A stretch of 64,000 nt of DNA. It comes from Apodospora peruviana. Taxonomy: Eukaryota; Ascomycota; Sordariomycetes; Sordariales; Lasiosphaeriaceae. The notes beneath the pieces are model-generated. The model was not told where the DNA came from. It worked only from the letters and a program-made list of their open reading frames with translations, and ran no database searches. The position numbers were made by a program, and so were the translations under genes. The stretch spans positions 1,612,001-1,676,000 of the forward strand of contig JAUEDM010000001.1 of the NCBI GenBank assembly GCA_033439685.1, written 5' to 3'. Of this stretch, positions 1 to 11,438 are shown one piece after another; the first letter of the stretch is position 1; every line of letters starts with the position of its first letter.

Positions 1-975
1 ACTAAACACCCCGCCGCTGTAAGCCGTCCCCGTGAAGCTGGTTGATGCAGTCGTGACAAACAGGGAGCTACCATCCTTCGAAAACGCAACCGCCGTGGGC
101 GCGTGGATCTTGCCATCATCCCTCCCGGTGCCAGGAACTACGCTCACCGCCTTGTTCCTAGCACATACCTTCACGATGGTGTTGTAATGCTGGGTAATGT
201 AGGCATTCCCCTCGCCGTCCAACACAAAGTCGTCGTAAGCGCGACCGAACCCGGTTGGCTGCTCCAGCCGAGCCAGGATCTCGACACGTCCGACCTTGCG
301 GCCATCAAATGCATCGATTCTGAACCGCCCAAACGTACCCAAGTAGGTGTTGGTGAAGTAGAGGTATCCGCCGCGGATCTTGATGCCGTTGACGCCCTCC
401 GGCAGCGGGAGCGTCAGGTCCCCGGCCGCCAGTTCCGGTTCTTCGGCCGCAGATACCGCGACAGAGGCCGTCTTGGTCTTGGTGTTGAAACGAATGATTT
501 GGCCATTGTATGAGTCGGCGCTGAGAACAATGTTGGGGTTCGTGGGGAGCGTGGCGATGCCGTTTAGCAGGGAAGGGTCCGGGCCGGGGATCCGTGAGAT
601 CAAAGTGCCGTCGAGCTTGAACACGTGGAGCGCCATATTATGGAAGGCCAAGCCCTCCTGCACGCCGGCCGTTGCGGCGTAAAGACCGTTGCCGAGCGAG
701 GTGATGCCGGTCACGGCAAGGGTTCCGGGAAAGGAGACGACTCTCTTTGGGACGGGCTGTGCGGCGTACGGGTCAAGGCTGAAGACGTCGCCGGAATTGA
801 GGGTGGTGAAAAGGAGGTGGCCATTCGGGAGCACAAGTTGATTCTCGATGAACGTGTTGTTGGAGGACTGGTAGACTGTGGTTACCGGGTCCTTGTGGTG
901 GGTGGTTGAGCTGGACAGGCCACCGCAGGTGAAGGCAAGGCCGGCGAGGAAGAGAGGGAGTAATGGTTGATACAT
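1..975 (-). CDS. Secreted SMP-30/gluconolactonase-like beta-propeller protein (3' end outside window)
   Basis: Open on the minus strand from ATG at 975 to the window edge (325 codons, no stop), so the C-terminus lies outside. The N-terminus MYQPLLPLFLAGLAF is a signal peptide. The rest has spaced beta-propeller strands such as LPNGHLLFTTL (about residue 50), EGVNGIKIRGGYLYFTNT (about 200) and FVLDGEGNAYIT, typical of the fungal SMP-30/gluconolactonase/LRE-like six-bladed family. Members bind a divalent metal and some hydrolyse lactones; the substrate of the secreted fungal ones is mostly unknown. No intron is needed. The family call rests on fold-type motifs, not on a catalytic signature I could verify. 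Confidence 0.8.
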   Translation of the reverse strand, partial: MYQPLLPLFLAGLAFTCGGLSSSTTHHKDPVTTVYQSSNNTFIENQLVLPNGHLLFTTLNSGDVFSLDPYAAQPVPKRVVSFPGTLAVTGITSLGNGLYAATAGVQEGLAFHNMALHVFKLDGTLISRIPGPDPSLLNGIATLPTNPNIVLSADSYNGQIIRFNTKTKTASVAVSAAEEPELAAGDLTLPLPEGVNGIKIRGGYLYFTNTYLGTFGRFRIDAFDGRKVGRVEILARLEQPTGFGRAYDDFVLDGEGNAYITQHYNTIVKVCARNKAVSVVPGTGRDDGKIHAPTAVAFSKDGSSLFVTTASTSFTGTAYSGGVFS

Positions 976-1989
976 GACGAAGTGGGGAAAGTGAGGATAT
1001 GGATCTGAAAATATCGGTGAGTGATGTGATGTTGTTTGACAATGATGATACTTCAAGCAGAGGAACATCGGGAACACTTTATAGCCAATGCAGTATGTGT
1101 TGAATATGATCGCGAGGCTCAGACCAATTCCCCTGTCCCCTTGCAATGAGATTCAATTTCTAAGCTTTCATTTCCCTCCCCTTCCATCCCCTCGAGTGCC
1201 ATTTCGGTATCGGGTCAACAAGGCTGTGCTGCACCTAACGAGGTGTCGAGGTCGCGAATCTTCATATTTTTTCAAAGCACTGATTGGATGCCGAAACGGC
1301 ACTTGAGGGTCCCGATGCTGCATCTTCCATCCGCTTCATCGTGTAATTGCGCCAGCTCGTCTTCTATGGCTTGTTTGGTCGAGACACAAGTGCAATTACT
1401 CGACAGAGCTCGAAGGAAATGGTTTCCCTGGATTGCTGGTTTCTTCACATATATTTTACCTCTTACGCAGACCTCGGTCAATCTTTTGGCGAAGATCACA
1501 TTGAGAACTCTCCGGGTTGTGGAAGCGCGCGTTCCATTGCGTTTGTGGCCTGGCGCGTCTCGGACTTATCGCGCTGTGTTAGTAGCGAGCGAAAGGCGAC
1601 TGCGAGGATCGCAGTCGCAAGGGAAGCGATTTGTCAATCCAGTTGACGTACTGGGTTTAGAGAATTTCGGAAAGCCCCCGCTCTACGGAATACTAGTTCA
1701 GAGAATACGCGTATACGCCATTAATTTGTACGCTGTTGTACCTCGCCTGCCTGGCCGTGTTGATGTCTGTGCTCTTCCTCCATTGCAACATTCAAAGTTT
1801 GTGATTTGTAATTCCGGTGATCCTAATGGTTTTTCTGTTGGATATGTCAGCAAGCTCACCACTCCCGGCGCCTGAAGCATAAGAACCCAGGGTAAAGATA
1901 CGTCAACAGGGAGCCTGAGCTGATCAATCTACATCTGCCATTATTACCTGCCATTATTACCTGTGTAAATAACTCAAGGCACCCGTGTG
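976..1989. other. Intergenic region, no gene recognised
   Basis: This is the upstream region of the SMP-30-like gene and the downstream side of the decayed C2H2-like gene. Several overlapping open frames exist (the longest about 630 bp at 1243-1875, plus strand), but their translations show no family motif or signal peptide, so I do not call a gene. Confidence 0.5.
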
Positions 1990-3645
1990 TCAACTCAGCA
2001 GAGTTAGCCTGGTTTGGTATATCGCCCCATTCAGAAATCTCAGAGGCAGTCCCCGTTCCCAGAACCCCGGCAAGGTCAAACACTGCGCCGTCAAAACCGC
2101 CAAGATCAAGGTCCATCGAGCCAAAGCTCTCTAAGCTATGATCGAGATCATATGGTTCTGTCACAATTCCACCGGTCTTTGTCACTGCATCCGGCAACGT
2201 CTGGACCATTCACTCTTCTTGGAGATACTAGAATCCCCTGTGGTTGTCGACTCCGGTGTTGGTGGTCTCTCTCCGACGAAGGTTTGAGGGGCACTTCTTC
2301 GAGTGCCGAGGTAAAGACGGAATAATTCGAGCTGTGTGTCTCTGACAATGTCCACGATCTCCTTCTTGAGAGTCTCGGTCTCACTCCCAGGATCCACAGC
2401 GGCCCCAACACGAGCAATGAGCTTCCGTGTTATATGGGTCGGTAGCTCTGCTGTAAGAATTTGCTCGTACAGAGCAAACTCAGACGCCATGGAAGATGCT
2501 GTCTCGTAGGTTGTGAATGCGTATTCGTAATCTGAGGAGTGAGCTGTCAGTACTGAGTTTTACCCTCCTCCAGGGATTGCGAACATCGAACATCGACATC
2601 AAGACATGTAACTTACAAGGGATAGGTATGTCTTTGTCGTCGGTGTCCGGGAAGAGAGCGAGATACACCGCTCGCCACTTCGTTACTTCCGTATCTTGTC
2701 CTTGGAGAAGCTTTCTGCTGCGAAGAATTTCGTGGGTGGATGGGGTCAAGACCCTCGATGGGCGGGTTTTCCCGGATAGTACAAGGTTCTGGCGCTACGA
2801 GATGTTGAAGCTTCAATTTTTTCGGTTTCAAAGGTTGTGTGGCAGCGTGGACAGCTGGGCGGTTGTAAATGGAATCTGTAGAGATGCTCCCTAATAAACA
2901 GGAAAGTTAGCATCAACAGCACTGACCTCGCATAGACCAGCATGTTCGTAATTTGCACGATCAACAAGTCCCCAGCCGGGTCCCGGACACGACCGCCAAT
3001 GCTAGTAAAGAGCAGTCTTTCTCTTGAAGTACGGACAAGTAAGTCTTTGCTGCGACCCCGTATCCTTGACTTTGAGCCTTGGTTTCTTTGCCTCTCTTTC
3101 CTCGTCCTCGTCCTCGTCCTCGTCCTCCTCGCCCTTGGATAGTCATCGTCACGGTTTTAACAGCGGGTTGAATGTGTTGCTGGCTTTATCCCTGCTCGAT
3201 GTTGGCGTGGCCCCTCGCCAAGCCCCTGAGGGATGACTGTCCTTCTCCGGGTCGCCATTGTTCTGCGCGGCTTGGACAACACCCAAAGGCTGCACCGATC
3301 GTCTGAAGTGCCACTGTCCCATGAGCCTGTAAAAGTATTCCATTAGGCGGCCGACGACCTCCCCCTTTTATCGAAGGAGGCCACTGCAAGGGCTGGCGTT
3401 ACCTCATGGGAAGGACGGTACTCCTCCGGAAACCGCTTTTCTCTGGGATCTGTAGGGGCGTCGTGACGCTCTCAGAGCCGGGAAATTCCAGCCAGTATGA
3501 TTGCGAGTCGAACAACTTGTGTTTTGGCTCTGTCGGCCGTCTCATCCCGAGTGCTGGTAAACTTGAGGAGTCTACGGAAGTGGATGGGCCCTTGTCAGGA
3601 TCTGGGGACGACAGCGCCGGGGAGTCGCCTAACTTAAACGCTCAT
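1990..3645 (-). pseudogene. Decayed C2H2-like fungal zinc-finger/HET-associated gene
   Basis: Read on the minus strand, conserved blocks of a common fungal C2H2-like family occur in the right order but in different frames: a Ser/Pro-rich N-terminus (3400-3640), an acidic run (GEEDEDEDEDEERE, near 3110-3140), CPYFKRK ... WRSCPGPGW, EHLYRFH and SCPRCHTTFE (2840-2890), EGLD (2750), LRSRK ... KWRAVYLALFPD, and YEQILTAELP ... VDIVRDTQLELFR (2330-2470). Two introns still look valid: donor after the CCCATGAG block near 3400, and GTAAGT..CTCAG near 2535-2615. Damage seen: TAG between the CPYFKR and WRSCPGPGW blocks, two TGA codons just before the acidic run, frame changes near 2818 (A-run), near 2735 and near 2210, and no clean start codon. 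The intact family is thought to be nucleic-acid binding. I infer an inactivated copy; at least one TAG fits CAG to TAG as in repeat-induced point mutation. Confidence 0.72.
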
Positions 3646-4177
3646 TTGGTCTATTGGCTTTTCTCTTTCCTCTTTTTTTGGTTCACATCACCGATGTCCC
3701 TCATGACTACACATACACAAACCCAATATCTGGTTTCAGCCAGTGCTTATACGCACCGTCCTTAAGTCATTGATTATTTTTGTGATTCTAATTCTCGTGG
3801 TTTCTTAATAGTCATGCATCTCAAGACTCGATACCTATAAATGACTTATAGCAACTTTTACTCTCCTCTCCTCACCGTCGGGGGACAACTGACCCTAACC
3901 CTCCCTCCATTGACTGCGCGGTTGCTGTGGACACCAACAGCCAGTGATTTTAGTGGCTGCAGAGATTCATTGCCTTCTCTTCTGGAACAATCCAGGAACT
4001 CAATAGATGTTCTCACCCGTTGGTGGCTCCCAGCAACACCCCTTCGTCCTGCGCAAACACAACCCTATACCTCCAAGAAAAAAGCTTCAGGGTCAACAAT
4101 ACTAATCCTTTTCGTAGGTATCCTCGTCCTCCGGCAGATCGAAGGGGGAAAGAAAAGAGAGGGAAAGAGAAAAGAAC
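3646..4177. other. Intergenic region
   Basis: Upstream of the decayed gene and downstream of the four-helix membrane protein. Nothing recognised apart from pyrimidine-rich stretches. The last ~100 bp before 4178 may hold a short terminal exon of the membrane-protein gene after a GTAGGT donor. Confidence 0.4.
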
Positions 4178-4786
4178 CTACCTGGCCTCAAGTATGAGCC
4201 AGACAACAGACAGGATGCCAACCAGACAGGCGAACCCGAGGGCGACCCAACCGACTGTCCCGACATAGGCTACCAGGACGAGCGACAAGAAAACGAAGGC
4301 GAGCGTGATGAGGCCGTAGAGCAGGGCCCATATGAGAAGGCCGACGGCGTGCCAGAAACGTTCTTCATTCAGGTTGTCTGCTGCTGCCTCGCCGGCGGCA
4401 TTCGCTTTCTTCTTTACCCTGGTGGTGGAGGAATTTTTGGAAGAAGCCGTCTTTTTGTTCAGGACCTTGAGAAAAGTGAGGGAGAAGCCGACGATGGCGA
4501 GGCACAGCGCAAACGAGAGCCACGCGAGCGCCAGGAAGACGCGGATGGTGTCGATGCCAAAATAACTGCTGCTGCTGCTGCCGCCGCCGTGCGGTGGCTG
4601 CGGCTCCCGGATCTGACTGACCACGAGCGAGAAGAGGGCGGCCCCAAACGTCGCCGTCGAGATGACGAACGAGATGGACCCCTGGAACGTCTCGGTTAGG
4701 GACCCTAGGCTGAAGCTGTTGTGGCCGTGGCTGTTGTCGTCTGTCTCAAGTTCTTTGCTGCTGCTGTCTTGCTGTATTGTACCCAT
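4178..4786 (-). CDS. Four-transmembrane hypothetical protein
   Basis: The frame is open to 4891 upstream, but the best start is the ATG at about 4786 (MGTIQQDSS), because the preceding residues are Pro-rich and unlike a conserved start. The protein has four hydrophobic segments: FVISTATFGAALFSLVV, VFLALAWLSFALCLAIVGF, LLIWALLYGLITLAFVFLS and GWVALGFACLVGILSVVWLI. A basic, Ser-rich cytosolic loop with KK pairs separates helices 2 and 3. The stop overlaps a strong donor (LEAR followed by GTAGGT), so a short C-terminal exon is possible downstream of 4178. I do not recognise the family. It resembles small fungal membrane proteins annotated only as hypothetical. Confidence 0.65.
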   Translation of the reverse strand: MGTIQQDSSSKELETDDNSHGHNSFSLGSLTETFQGSISFVISTATFGAALFSLVVSQIREPQPPHGGGSSSSSYFGIDTIRVFLALAWLSFALCLAIVGFSLTFLKVLNKKTASSKNSSTTRVKKKANAAGEAAADNLNEERFWHAVGLLIWALLYGLITLAFVFLSLVLVAYVGTVGWVALGFACLVGILSVVWLILEAR

Positions 4787-4891
4787 TTTTGTGGTGGGGG
4801 GAGGGGGGCGGGGACCGGGGACCGGGGTTGTCCGCGAGTAGCCGCACCTTGGGTCGATACCAGATATGTAAGTTGGTAGATAGGTGGTCAA

Positions 4892-6056
4892 CCAGAGCTG
4901 TTAACGTCGGGGTATTTCTCGAAAAGCCTTGTAAAAAAGGAAGTGGCACGGTATCGTGGGAGCAAGTGTGGTGGGAGTGACTGAGTGTCTTACAAAAAAT
5001 CTGTCAGACAAGTCCATGCCAAGCTACTCCATGCGGCTCTTCTTCATTCACGTTTTCCTCAGCCAGACAGATTGCTTTGACCTGAAATTTATAAGCACGG
5101 AGGGTCGTTTGCCCGCAGAGCCGCTTTGTTTTGGGCCGTAGCAATGTTATTCCGACGCAAAGAGTGCTGCCATCCGGCAGTTGCTGGCGAGGCTCTCTGG
5201 CTGACGGCTATTACAGAGTCCACAACGGGAATGCATAGTATCCATGAGGGGAAAAATTGAAAAAGAACCGGGTGTGGGAGGGTCTTTCCGTGGGGAAGTA
5301 TCTGCTCGGCCGAGGTGTGGTGTGGTGTGGTGTGATAAGAAGAGGTTGCCTCGCTATATCTATCTATCCTGATATGGATCGTGAAGAAGAGGTGTGGCAG
5401 GCTGAAGGTGTACTGGCCCGCGTCGGCGAGGCCACCAGATTTTACTAAGTACCTAGAGAGAAGACTCTTCCCTTGTTGGGACTATTGAACCACGTCCCAA
5501 AGAGACCGTCTTATGCTTGACGATTCTTTCTCCTCTTGGCCGAGGTGGTGTGATGAGAAGGTTTCCTCGCTAAATTTATCCTAGTGAGGATGGCGGAGGA
5601 GAGGTGTGGGTTGGATGCCGCGCGCAGCCTCGAGTGGCCCGGGCTCACCGTCTTTCGTTGATTAGAGAACTCATCTCCCGTCGGTTGCCATCGTCAAATC
5701 ACGTCCAAGGGAAGCAGTTGACCGGCTCGCACTCGGCCTGCAGGATGCCAGCTCATCCAAGAGGGACGGCTGGCCATTTGAATTACAGTTCCAGTTCTGC
5801 AAATACAAGTGGCTGGAAAGGGTGAGTTCACCGAGATAGTTCACCGTGTGTGTCACACCAAAAAGTAGGTACATGTAGTTATAGAAGAGCGCAAGTATTG
5901 ATTTCTAATCCAGCTGCATATGCAGAGCCTGTGTGGTTGTGGTAAGGATTGTCCGTCTCATAGAACTGGAAGCAAAAAAAAACATAACTCTCTCTGGCTA
6001 GATCCATCCAGTCCTGAACCGGCTGCTACTAACCGTCTCGAGAAGTAATAATCATA
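4892..6056. other. Intergenic region with GTGTG-type repeats
   Basis: Upstream of the membrane-protein gene and downstream of the DUF2235 gene. A short GGTGT tandem run lies near 5315-5335 and a related GAGGTGTGG element recurs near 5390 and 5600. No convincing coding sequence. Confidence 0.4.
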
Positions 6057-8082
6057 CTAGCAAATACTTTTCACCGCCTCCCCGATGAAATCCCGGACGT
6101 CCTGAGCCGTGTAACCCTCCCAGCTTATCTCAGGCTCCAAGTTGTTGATCATAACCTCCAGCATCTTATAGAGCTCGCCCTTGGGGGAGGTCATGGCCAA
6201 CCCGGGCTTGTTATTGGCGGCGCTGGACTTATCCTTCACGTAGCGGAACTCATCGTCAAACCACCTGAGGATGAGGATAATCTCTTGGAGCAGCTCGGGG
6301 TAGCCGGCACGGTCGGTGGGAGCCTCGTAGACCTCATACAAATTATCGGCATTATCATGACCTGTTGTTCCCTTGCGGGAGTGAAAGAAGGGGAATGTCT
6401 TGGTCTTTAAAGGCAGCCGCCAGACGACGTGGGCGGGACCGGAGCCCAGGGGCTCAGCCGCGCGGAGACTCTTGCAGGGGTCCATGGATTTGGTCCGGGT
6501 GAGGAGCTGAACGGTGAAGTGGATGCGCTCGCCCGACGCGTCCTTTTTGATGTCAAGATCGGGATACTTCAGCTTCCTGCACCGGCCGGCACTCCAGAAT
6601 TGCCTCCGCGGCCTGCGACAGCTGGTGCCGGCAAGCCAGTAGGGCAAAGAAAAAGTGCTCTGGGGCTTCACGCGCAACGTGCCATCCCGGGCCGTGTACC
6701 AGTTGGACATGTCGGGACGGGGGCTCCAAAAGTTGGCCTTGTCAATGTCGACGAACTGCTGAAGCTTTCCGAGCATCCAAGCCAGGGAGAACTGGGCGAG
6801 TCCCTCGCCCCACCGGCCGCCGCCGACGTCGCCGTGAACGCCCATAAACCAGCACTGCTCGAGCCGGCCAGGGTGCATCGTCGAAGAGGGGCGGCTCCAC
6901 ACGATCGGCTGGAACGAGCGCCGACAGTCGTGCAGCGCCAGTGCCTGAAACGCGTTGCGGATACCTGGGTGCAACTCGGACTGGATAAAGCCGAGCTTGC
7001 CGTACGAAAGCTGTGGGAGGAAGGCCAGCCGTGTCGTCAACGGACCCAGCCCACTCACCGTGTCCCACGCGGCGCACACCTCGACCTGCACCCCGCGCCT
7101 GATGATCTTTTGGGTATTTTCGTCGTTGGAACTGAAGATAGCTTTGAGATCCTCACGGGTCAGCCGCTTATCAAAAAAAGCCGTGGGCGAATTATTGTCG
7201 TCATTGTCGTCATTGTCGTCATTGTTGTTATTGTCGCCATTGTTGTTATTGTCGCCATACTCCCCCGAATCATGCTCCAAAACCCATTTCAACAAGGGTT
7301 CAGCGTGGTGGGTTGTGGTGCCGGGTTCGTTCAGCTCGTCCTCGCTTTCGTACTCGTCCAGGGACATCGAGTACGTTGACATACCCCCTTGGCTCTTGCC
7401 TAGCACTGAGAGGAAGCTGCGGAACATGGTGTCGTCGAACTGAGGCTCAATATATCCATCCACAGCCTCGGGCTTGGGGGTGCCAGAGTCATCATTTCTC
7501 TTGTTCTCGCACCACAGGTCGTACGTGTCGCGGACGTAGTACAGGCCGTACTTGGTCAGGACACCCATACTGCACACCAGGTCGGCAATGCAGCGGGCAA
7601 CGAAGCCGCCACGTGAGTATCCAATGAGAATCACCTCGTCTTCTAGCGATGTGTAGTTGTGGCAGATGAAGCTGTAGCCCTCAATGATCTTTTCTTGGAT
7701 GCCTGATAATTATGATCCTGTTAGTGTCTGTCTGTCTCACTCTTATCCTAAGAAACGAGTTTGTCCTCGTAAGTAAGGTACCTTTGCCTGTCCCAACATT
7801 GTACCAGTGCAAGAGGTTCCAGTCGCTCTCCGCACCCGTGCCGATGCCAGGGATGTAGTGCACCACCTGCGGCACGCCTGTGCTGGAGACGGACTTGATG
7901 CACCGCGCGATGCGGATCACGTTGGTCGGAGGGCTCTTAGTGTCGTTCAGGTACGCCGTGCACGCCGTGCCATCGCAGCAGACGATTATCTTCTTCTTCT
8001 TCTTCTGCGGACTTGGCAAGAAGCCCTCAGCAAAACCCTGGGACTGGTCCGGGAGAGAGGAGTGGGGTGGAGTTGCCGACAT
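6057..8082 (-). CDS. DUF2235 (Tle1-like phospholipase) alpha/beta hydrolase
   Basis: Two exons: 7782-8082 and 6057-7702 (intron 7703-7781, GTACCT..ATCAG), giving 648 aa. The start is ATG 8082 (MSATPPHSS). Family marks: IIVCCDGTA near residue 33 (the DUF2235 CDGT motif), the nucleophile elbow GYSRGG soon after the splice junction, and GVHGDVGGG, which supplies the acid/His side in this family. The joined frame reads through GTGKGIQEKI, which supports the splice. An Asn/Asp simple-sequence tract (repeats of GTCATT on the plus strand, 7198-7255) interrupts the domain. There is no signal peptide, so it is probably cytosolic. Bacterial Tle1 homologues are phospholipases; the fungal substrate is unknown. 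It is divergent from the hydrolase-like gene at 9219. Confidence 0.9.
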
Positions 8083-9218
8083 GATTAACAAGTATAAGTG
8101 GGATTGGGGTTGGGACTGAGCTGAGATCAGCTATGTTCCAGTGGATGAGCTGCAAGGTTGGATTGGGATTGATGCCTGACTCATGAAAGATGAAGCGTAG
8201 GAAACACGATCAACGCAACGGAACGGGATGTTGATAAGGAAATATACGGATGATGCTAGTGGCTCTAGACCTACAACATCAAATACCTACCTTATGCTTT
8301 GAGCCCCACAGCCTTACTATCTATCTCATCTGGTGGATGGCTCTTCCAACTTGTACGATACGGATTAGTTGGTGCAGCTGCATGATGTAACCCTGTTTGG
8401 ACCATGTTATGACCAAAATTTGAGAAGGGCAAGAAAAGGGAGATAAAAAATAAAAAAAACAATAATTTAATTCCCTATCAGGAGAAGGAGGGGGCTGCGT
8501 AAGCGATCAACCAATGCGGGCGAGTTCTTGCCTTGTTGGCACTCAGGTGGCACCAGCATGTTGACGCAACGTCGGGTTCTTTCCCGCAATGGTTCATCAC
8601 TTGCGCAGGCTCTTCCCATTCCTGTAGAATGATGGGGGAAAAGGACAAGACAAAACTGGACACAAAGAGGGATGACCAATCAGGTCCCGGGCTCAAGTGC
8701 CGTTCGGCACAGACAGACACAGACAGAAACCAGCCAAGCTAACACCACCCTTCCATTGGGTTCGGCGTGTCCGGTCTTTACCTTGACGTAGCCTCAACTT
8801 CACCGCCAGATGCCCGGAACAAGATATTTCCCTAGTTCGAAACGGAAGGGAACTAACCGAAGGGCAACAACTCGATGAACCTGTGGACAATGCAACGTTT
8901 CTGGCGGTGGCTTGGTCGAGAATAGTACACCGTGACCTATAGACCAACCAGGCTCATTTTGGACTTCGTGCTTACTACCACTATGAGGTTAAGTAACAAG
9001 TGATAGGCAAGTAAGCGGTATACCCGACTCGCCACACGCCTCCTACCGCCCAATCATGATATATCCCCGGCTTTTGTCCTTTACCACCCGGGGCTTTGTC
9101 TCTCTCACTCAAACATTCAAATTCTTTACACTGGTATTCAAATACACACCTATCATCTTCTGTTGATATTTAACAGATAGATACTGGTACACTGATAGTT
9201 GACGATATTCCAGATCAG
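8083..9218. promoter_or_regulatory. Divergent upstream region of the DUF2235 and hydrolase-like genes
   Basis: 1.1 kb between two divergently transcribed genes. It contains several T/C-rich tracts typical of fungal promoters close to 9100-9215. No specific operator recognised. Confidence 0.4.
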
Positions 9219-11235
9219 ATGGCATCGAAAATATCCCCGTCCGTCAACACCACCAAGCCTCCGGCTGGCGGCTCTACGAGCACTACTACAATGAGACCTT
9301 CAAGCCTACCATCTCGGACCGTGCCAGTGCGCGAGGCCGCTTTTACGCTGCACAAGTGGAAAACGGCAAACAAGGACCATAAGCCCACTGCTGCGTAGGT
9401 TACTACCTACCTGCCTACCTACCTACCTACCTACCTACCTACCTACCTACCTACCTACCTACCTACCTACCTACCTACCTACCTACCTACCTACCTACCT
9501 ACCTACCTACCTACCTACCTTATCGACCTCATGGCCACCCATCTGTCTATATATTGCTAACTGCCGCCTGCCAGATACGTGATCGTGCCCGACTACCACC
9601 TCCTCCCAAGGAACAAAGTAGATCAGGCAAAGGAACTTGACGCGCTGAAGAATAAGCTGCCGGTAACGGTGGCCCCGACTGACGATGCTTGCGTCTACAA
9701 CTTTCAGTACATGGCTCCCGAGGTCCATGGGGACGCTGACAAGATCAAGAGCCTCCTTGATGAGGAGGAACTGCAGAAGCGGGCTCGTGCGCTATCCGAC
9801 AAGGTCCGCCAGGAGGTCCCCGAGGGGGTGCCGGTTGTGCTGATCGGATACGGCTACGGAGGGATTATATGCGAGCTGGTAAGTGATTTAACATCCTTCT
9901 TCTTCTTATTCTTTTCATTTGCACGCATCATCAACCTGTGCTTGCTTGACTTATTGATACATTGGCGCTGGTCGGGTTGATCGTGGGCACCGTGTTGTGT
10001 TGGCAGCTGGCCTCTGTACAGACTAAGAAATGTTTCCTAACGATTTGAGTGTAAATGATAGGTTTCGCTATTCTCCGAGCAGCAGGACAAGACGCATGTT
10101 CCAAACTTCAACCTCCTCGGCGTCGTCCTCATGGGTACGCCGCACTTCCATGCAGGGCTCGCCCAGTGGGCAAGCCTCTGCGCCGCCATCGACCCTCGGT
10201 CCGGTGCCGCCGCCGCTGGCGACCCCAAGGTCTGGGAGAAATATAAGTTATCGCTCGACGCCATCACAAAAGAACAAGAGCTGTTCCGCAGGAACTTTGA
10301 CAAGCCAAATGCGAGGTTGCGAGTGGTATGCTGCATCGCGAAGTCGGCCGAGAAAAATGTGCTTACTGACCCTCTTTCTTCTATCTTGCTTACAAAAGCT
10401 TACGACCAGTTTACAGTCTATATCCCCCGACTGGTGCTCGCCGCCCGGGTTCTGGATTATCAAGCTCGACGCCACCTACATGCAGATGACGTCTTTTGCC
10501 CACGAGGTCGACTACGCCGATGTCTGCCGCATCGTTCAGGCGTGGATGGTCACTTTCACCGGCGTTGGCGGTGACGACGCTGCCGGTGCCGACGACCCGT
10601 CCAAACCGCGTGTCGAGCGCGGCGTCCGTCCCAAGAGCCGCTTCCACACGTACCCGTCGGGCGTCCGAAGCCGCCCGATCGCTGTTGGGTCCGTCCTGGC
10701 CACTGCCGGGGACATGGAGGTGCTTGCCACTGCGCAAGAGATCTGGGATGCCCTGCAACACGACGAGAAGCAGCAGCAGGGGCATGACAGCAGCAATAAC
10801 AATATAGATACCAGCGGTCGTCAGTCCAAAGTAAACCCTCTGCCTTCGCCACCAATCCACAACAACAACACGTCGTTTAGCTTTTGGGCGTCGCCCCCCA
10901 CCCCACAACAGCGCGAAGAGAAAACAACACAAACCCAAGAAGGAGGAGGAGGAAGAGGAGGAGGCATCATGATCAACCAGGACAGCGCCATCCGGTGCGC
11001 TCGCGCGGCGTCCAAGCTGGCGCAGGTGCGCAGGCATATGCGCTCGAAAGGCTCGGCGTACCTCGTTGTCGCCAACGGGGCCATCGCTGCTGCGGAAGCT
11101 GGCAGCAGTGGCGGCGGCCCTGATCCTGGCGCAGAAGGAGTCGAGGGGGTGAGGTTGTGGGAGGTCAAGTACGTCCCGTCTTCGCGGTCTAAAAATGGCA
11201 GCAGCTTGCGGGGGAGCGTACGGTCAATGCGGTGA
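9219..11235 (+). CDS. Alpha/beta-hydrolase-like protein with degenerate nucleophile elbow
   Basis: Four exons by splice sites and frame: 9219-9394, 9575-9878, 10062-10325, 10417-11235 (520 aa). Intron 1 uses GTAGGT and a TTGCTAAC branch site and contains a long ACCT tetranucleotide array. The fold looks like the alpha/beta hydrolase at the front of fungal NLR-type and lipase-like proteins: VPVVLIGYGYGG (elbow at residues 150-155) and then NLLGVVLMGTPHFHAGLAQW, which matches the usual ...GIIFFGTPHRGS block. The usual G-x-S-x-G elbow is GYGYG here, so the nucleophile serine is absent. The C-terminal 270 residues have Gln/Asn-rich and Gly-rich low-complexity tracts and no domain I recognise. There is no NB-ARC or repeat region. 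It may be a non-catalytic binding protein; this is inference. Confidence 0.72.
9405..9520. repeat. (ACCT)n tetranucleotide microsatellite inside intron 1
   Basis: About 29 near-perfect units of ACCT/CTAC lie within the first intron of the hydrolase-like gene, ending about 50 bp before its acceptor. The opposite-strand unit (AGGT) recurs at 11258-11285 just after the stop codon of the same gene. Confidence 0.95.
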
Positions 11236-11257
11236 AGTGTAACTGACCTACCCTAGG

Positions 11258-11285
11258 TAGGTAAGTAGGTAGGTAGGTAGGTAGG
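11258..11285. repeat. (AGGT)n short tandem repeat
   Basis: A run of TAGG/AGGT units directly downstream of the hydrolase-like gene. It is complementary in unit to the array in that gene's intron 1. Confidence 0.85.
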
Positions 11286-11438
11286 AACCTTACCGTACTT
11301 CGGTTTGCCCTGCAATGTATTTAACTGGGTTTAAGAATAAGGTGTGCCAAGTCAGCGAGGAACACCGGCCCCATGATCTTCAAAACAAGACCGATGAAGG
11401 TAAAAATACTCTATGATTTCAGGCTAGCTAGTAGTCTA

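Noticed and set aside
1243..1875. Plus-strand open frame of 210 codons
   Set aside because: No family motif, signal peptide or plausible composition, and competing frames of similar quality overlap it.
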